Source of the DNA: CAZIPZ01 sp964541075
GTDB lineage: Bacteria > Acidobacteriota > Terriglobia > 20CM-2-55-15
Assembly (NCBI GenBank): GCA_964541075.1
Contig: CAZIPZ010000167.1
Coordinates: forward strand, 1-9,200
DNA: 9,200 bases
Direction of reading: 5' to 3'
Shown here: one piece after another, positions 7,166-9,200 of the stretch
How positions within the stretch are numbered: the stretch's first letter is position 1
Layout: every line of letters starts with the position of its first letter
Translations under genes and position numbers: made by a program
Notes under the pieces: generated by a model
Database searches by the model: none
The model's input: only the letters and a program-made list of their open reading frames with translations
What the model was told of the DNA's origin: nothing

Positions 7166-7229
7166 CGAACAGGGAGACCCAATTTCTGAACTGCAGAAAT
7201 CGGGTCCCCTTTCCCGATTTCCCTGTTCG
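7166..7229. repeat. Compact palindromic element between convergent genes (REP-like unit or bidirectional terminator)
   Basis: Outer arms CGAACAGGGA (7166-7175) and TCCCTGTTCG (7220-7229) pair perfectly. Inside, 7176-7188 pairs with 7194-7206 (12 of 13; the A7181/C7201 mismatch becomes a U-G wobble in minus-strand RNA) around a 5-base loop. An alternative hairpin pairs GAAATCGGG (7196-7204) with CCCGATTTC (7213-7221), perfect over 9 bp. It shares bases with the first, so the two inner hairpins exclude each other. The element starts five bases after the M48 stop and ends one base before the DUF5666 stop. It lacks a long U-run on either strand, so it is a weak intrinsic terminator by the usual rule. 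Its form and placement resemble REP-type palindromic units. Confidence 0.6.
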
Positions 7230-8381
7230 TCAGAAGCGTGTTTGCAAGACTACTGTGCTGTCAGCGAGAACTTGAATCTTTGTAATGTCACGAAGCGTTT
7301 TTCCCGCCGGCAAAAGCTCCGAAATATTCCTTTTCACTTCAGCCGAACCTTCCCGGTTTGTCATGAGGGTTCCGAGATCGACATTTCCCGACGAACCAAG
7401 TTCCGCTCGAATCCGATACTCAAAAGACGGGCGCGCGTGTTCGATTTCTACTTCCAGCTCTTGCACAAGGCGTCCATCATCATTCCTTTCGATTTCAAAG
7501 CTCACGCGACCATGTGCGGAACTTCCAGCAACTGGAACTAGGGGAACTTTTCTTTCGAAGTTCAGGTTAGTGTGCGTTTCATTGGCCGCATCGTCATCGT
7601 CACGGCTCAATCGAACGCGTATCCGCTGCGCTGAAACATCGAGTCTTTCGTTCAGCGTGCCGCGGACTTCGGCAAACCGACCGACTGCAGGAACGCCAAC
7701 CACGACGGTAGATGTTGTAATCAACACTATCGCGGTGCTTCCTCCCTCCGTATCGATCGACAGCCGATCCGGAGCAGCGGCGTTGATCCGACCGGCAAAC
7801 TCAACACGGACGGCGGCTTCATCACGGTTGCCCACCTTAACTCGCCGCGCCACAAGCTGCCCATCGCGTTGAATTCCACGCACGTCAGCAAACAGGCCGA
7901 CTACCAGGTTGGATGCATTGAAACCTCCGTCGGGACCGCGCCTTTCGATATGCGTATCGGCGTTCACCACGATGCTCACGCCCAGCAGGGTGATCGTGGT
8001 TCCGGCCGTTGAAACTTGAACGGCCGTGATTGGACCACGCATGCGGAACTCTCCCATTCCAGTGTCAAGAACGACAACCTCCTTCGCTACGATCGAGGAT
8101 CTCGAAAAGAATCCGGACACCTTAACGAAGTCGCCTACGTCAATTCCATCGAAACCGACGTCGTCTCCGTCAGTCTCAATTTCCGTATCGCTTGTAATTC
8201 CAACCGGAATGTCAAAGCCCATAATCCGCACGGTCAGCGTTCCCTCGGCGCCTGATGTCAGATCCAGTCGCATGACTGTCCCTACAAACTGAACATCGTT
8301 GCCTTTGCCAAGGGTTGCGGAATAGGAGCCCAGAAGCAGAATGAGCGAAACTACCAGACTGAATTGTTTGATCCGATCCAC
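7230..8381 (-). CDS. Exported protein with three DUF5666 repeats
   Basis: This 383-residue protein has a signal peptide (about 1-25) and then three tandem DUF5666 beta-barrel (OB-like) units. Unit 1 is about 31-106 (FVGTVMRLD...VGDFVKVSGF...AKEVVVLD). Unit 2 is about 112-184 (MRGPITAVQ...VGLFADVRGI...ARRVKVGN). Unit 3 is about 192-258 (FAGRINAAA...VGRFAEVRGTL...AQRIRVRL). A DDDDAANETH linker (260-270) leads to a C-terminal beta-rich domain (about 285-383) ending in VVLQTRF, which I recognise only as a tail seen in similar exported proteins. No catalytic residues are apparent, and a structural or ligand-binding envelope role is a guess. The start is GTG at 8381, strongly supported by GGAGGT (8390-8395 on the minus strand) eight bases away. 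It converges with the M48 gene across the palindromic element. Confidence 0.9.
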   Translation of the reverse strand: MDRIKQFSLVVSLILLLGSYSATLGKGNDVQFVGTVMRLDLTSGAEGTLTVRIMGFDIPVGITSDTEIETDGDDVGFDGIDVGDFVKVSGFFSRSSIVAKEVVVLDTGMGEFRMRGPITAVQVSTAGTTITLLGVSIVVNADTHIERRGPDGGFNASNLVVGLFADVRGIQRDGQLVARRVKVGNRDEAAVRVEFAGRINAAAPDRLSIDTEGGSTAIVLITTSTVVVGVPAVGRFAEVRGTLNERLDVSAQRIRVRLSRDDDDAANETHTNLNFERKVPLVPVAGSSAHGRVSFEIERNDDGRLVQELEVEIEHARPSFEYRIRAELGSSGNVDLGTLMTNREGSAEVKRNISELLPAGKTLRDITKIQVLADSTVVLQTRF

Positions 8382-8594
8382 GTTGCGACACCTCCAATGC
8401 CTTCAGGGACAGCAGGGGCATGTGCATGGTGAATACCATCCGGCGGCTGAGACGTTGTTCATTGATGCGCAAAAGGATATGTGGCGTTCGGCGGTGCGAA
8501 AGTCAGGTAGCCGTTTCTGCCGACCTCCATAGTATGGAAATCTTCCATGAAGTTGGTAGGATCAAACTGCGTGCAGCGGGAAAAGAGCGGGATC
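8382..8594 (-). promoter_or_regulatory. Non-coding leader/promoter region of the DUF5666 gene
   Basis: No credible gene lies here. The longest small frame of note on the minus strand is 29 residues (8459-8548) with no ribosome site. The stretch should contain the promoter of the DUF5666 gene, because a terminator lies just upstream of it. I find no convincing -35/-10 pair, although TACTAT occurs within the inverted repeats at 8527-8549. I checked for known riboswitch signatures (cyclic-di-GMP, cobalamin) and none fits well. Confidence 0.4.
8527..8549. promoter_or_regulatory. Two overlapping inverted repeats, possible operator
   Basis: CCATA-G-TATGG (8527-8537) is a perfect 5-bp dyad. It runs into ATGGAA-ATC-TTCCAT (8534-8548), a perfect 6-bp dyad, and the two share ATGG. 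They lie about 145-165 bases upstream of the DUF5666 start and downstream of the previous gene's terminator, which is where a regulator of the DUF5666 gene would bind. There is no independent evidence for a bound protein. Confidence 0.3.
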
Positions 8595-8625
8595 GAAAAA
8601 AGGGGTGGCCGTTTTGCACCACCCC
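8595..8625 (-). terminator. Rho-independent terminator of the Vgb-like gene
   Basis: On the minus strand GGGGTGG (8619-8625) and CCACCCC (8602-8608) form a perfect 7-bp GC-rich stem with a 10-base loop, followed directly by six U (8596-8601). This is a textbook intrinsic terminator. It lies about 50 bases after the stop codon of the Vgb-like gene and separates it from the DUF5666 gene, making the two separate transcription units. Confidence 0.85.
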
Positions 8626-8640
8626 GCGTTGGATATTGGC

Positions 8641-8662
8641 GCGGTTCCCAGGCGGGAACCGC
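8641..8662 (-). other. Perfect 9-bp hairpin in the 3' UTR of the Vgb-like gene
   Basis: GCGGTTCCC (8641-8649) and GGGAACCGC (8654-8662) pair perfectly around a 4-base loop, twelve bases past the stop codon. There is no U-run after it. It precedes the true terminator at 8595-8625 and may protect the 3' end of the mRNA or help pause RNA polymerase. Confidence 0.55.
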
Positions 8663-8674
8663 GATTTGGAACTA

Positions 8675-9200
8675 TCAGTGAGCCAGCGGATCGGGCCGAA
8701 GCTGGAAGTGAACCATCTTGCTCTTGGTTCCCTTTCCGCCTTCGATGTGCCATACGAAGTTCGTTCCGTAGTTGGCCCAGAGCCCACGTCCCTTCCATCC
8801 GGTGTTGGGATTGTCGATGCGTCCGTCCATCCCGCGCTGGAAGAATCCCAGCGGATACGGAACTCGCAACGTGACCCAAGTTTTTGTTTCGGGTTGCAAC
8901 AGCAGCAGCGAATCCGAGTTGGATCCGTTCATCAGGGGCGCATTGGCGCCGAGCCCCAGCGTGTTGAACTGATCCACCCAGTTCGTGTAGTGGAAGTCTG
9001 CAGGAACGTCTGTCCCTTTCAATTTTGGACCATCGGTCTGATAGAGCGTCCAACCTTCCGCGCAGTGCTTTCCTGTAACAACATCTGGGCCTCGCAACAC
9101 TTTGCACTTGCGTCGGTCGAAACTGGCCATATGACTGCTGCCGGACAGCGCCGTCCAGACCAAGCCATTGCGATCGACATCCAGACCACGAGGACCGTAG
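8675..9200 (-). CDS. Vgb-like beta-propeller protein, C-terminal part only
   Basis: The last 174 residues of a larger protein are visible; the frame is open through base 9200, so the start is outside the window. RGLDVDRNGLVWTAL (about 4-18) is a beta-propeller blade motif like those of virginiamycin B lyase (Vgb) and related YVTN/SMP-30-like proteins. It is followed by MASFDRRKCKV, HCAEGWTLY, FHYTNWVDQFNTLGLG, LRVPYPLGF and the ending GTNFVWHIEGGKGTKSKMV...RPDPLAH. I recognise this pattern from long exported acidobacterial proteins annotated as carboxypeptidase-regulatory-like or Vgb-like. The TTG at 9161-9163 and later internal starts are not real starts, because the conserved motif continues upstream of them. 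Lyase activity should not be inferred from the fold. The gene ends with a hairpin and an intrinsic terminator. Confidence 0.85.
   Translation of the reverse strand, partial: YGPRGLDVDRNGLVWTALSGSSHMASFDRRKCKVLRGPDVVTGKHCAEGWTLYQTDGPKLKGTDVPADFHYTNWVDQFNTLGLGANAPLMNGSNSDSLLLLQPETKTWVTLRVPYPLGFFQRGMDGRIDNPNTGWKGRGLWANYGTNFVWHIEGGKGTKSKMVHFQLRPDPLAH

Noticed and set aside
8486..8540. Possible cyclic-di-GMP (GEMM) riboswitch-like segment, with GGTAGCCG and GCGAAAG resembling parts of the consensus on the plus strand
   Set aside because: The 5' half of the motif and the conserved pairing are missing, and the plus strand has no gene downstream of it.
8459..8548. 29-codon minus-strand frame (MEDFHTMEVGRNGY...) upstream of the DUF5666 gene
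   Set aside because: It has no Shine-Dalgarno and no known motif, and its start lies inside the inverted repeats. It is too short to support as a gene.
8562..9107. 181-codon minus-strand frame overlapping the Vgb-like gene
   Set aside because: The alternative frame contains the conserved beta-propeller sequence ending at 8675. This one runs through the terminator and is arginine-rich without motifs.
1..9200. Defence, mobile or CRISPR-type system
   Set aside because: I saw no transposase, integrase, nuclease, toxin-antitoxin pair or regularly spaced direct repeats. The genes are envelope and metabolic families.

Overview
This is an ordinary-looking chromosomal stretch of about 9.2 kb, moderately GC-rich, with dense short-spaced genes on both strands. 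The families point to a free-living Gram-negative bacterium, most likely an Acidobacteriota member. They are an exported GlcG/HbpS protein, a DUF4159 protein, a TLC-type nucleotide-transporter relative, a YcbB-like L,D-transpeptidase lipoprotein, a secreted M48 protease with an extra C-terminal domain, a multi-DUF5666 exported protein and a Vgb-like beta-propeller. The taxonomic call is inference from protein families, not from a marker gene. I see no tRNA, rRNA, insertion sequence, phage gene or CRISPR array.

Layout. Positions 1-1145 (minus) hold a class I/II PLP aminotransferase missing only its last residues at the window edge. A 134-bp divergent promoter region separates it from a small exported GlcG-family gene (1280-1768, plus). 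That gene's stop codon directly abuts the stop of a convergent DUF4159 gene (1769-2593, minus). The DUF4159 gene follows, 75 bp downstream on the same strand, a polytopic TLC/ATP-ADP-translocase-like gene (2669-4030, possibly starting at 4072). Divergent from that is the L,D-transpeptidase lipoprotein gene (4195-5667, plus), preceded by a 20-codon open frame that overlaps its start as ATGA. A secreted M48 metalloprotease follows on the same strand (5788-7161).

A compact, multiply self-complementary element (7166-7229) fills the gap between the M48 gene and the convergent DUF5666-repeat gene (7230-8381, minus, GTG start with a very strong Shine-Dalgarno). Upstream of the DUF5666 gene lies a 293-bp non-coding stretch with nested inverted repeats, a good intrinsic terminator and another perfect hairpin. 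Those last two lie at the 3' end of a Vgb-like beta-propeller gene (8675-9200, minus), which is cut by the right edge.

Functionally, most products are exported or membrane-bound (envelope remodelling, envelope proteolysis, transport). Apart from a possible transporter-DUF4159 pair and a possible transpeptidase-protease pair, the genes do not form an obvious pathway. I did not find a convincing undescribed multi-gene system. The most unusual signals are the palindromic element at 7166-7229, the possible leader peptide before the transpeptidase, and the operator-like repeats at 8527-8549.
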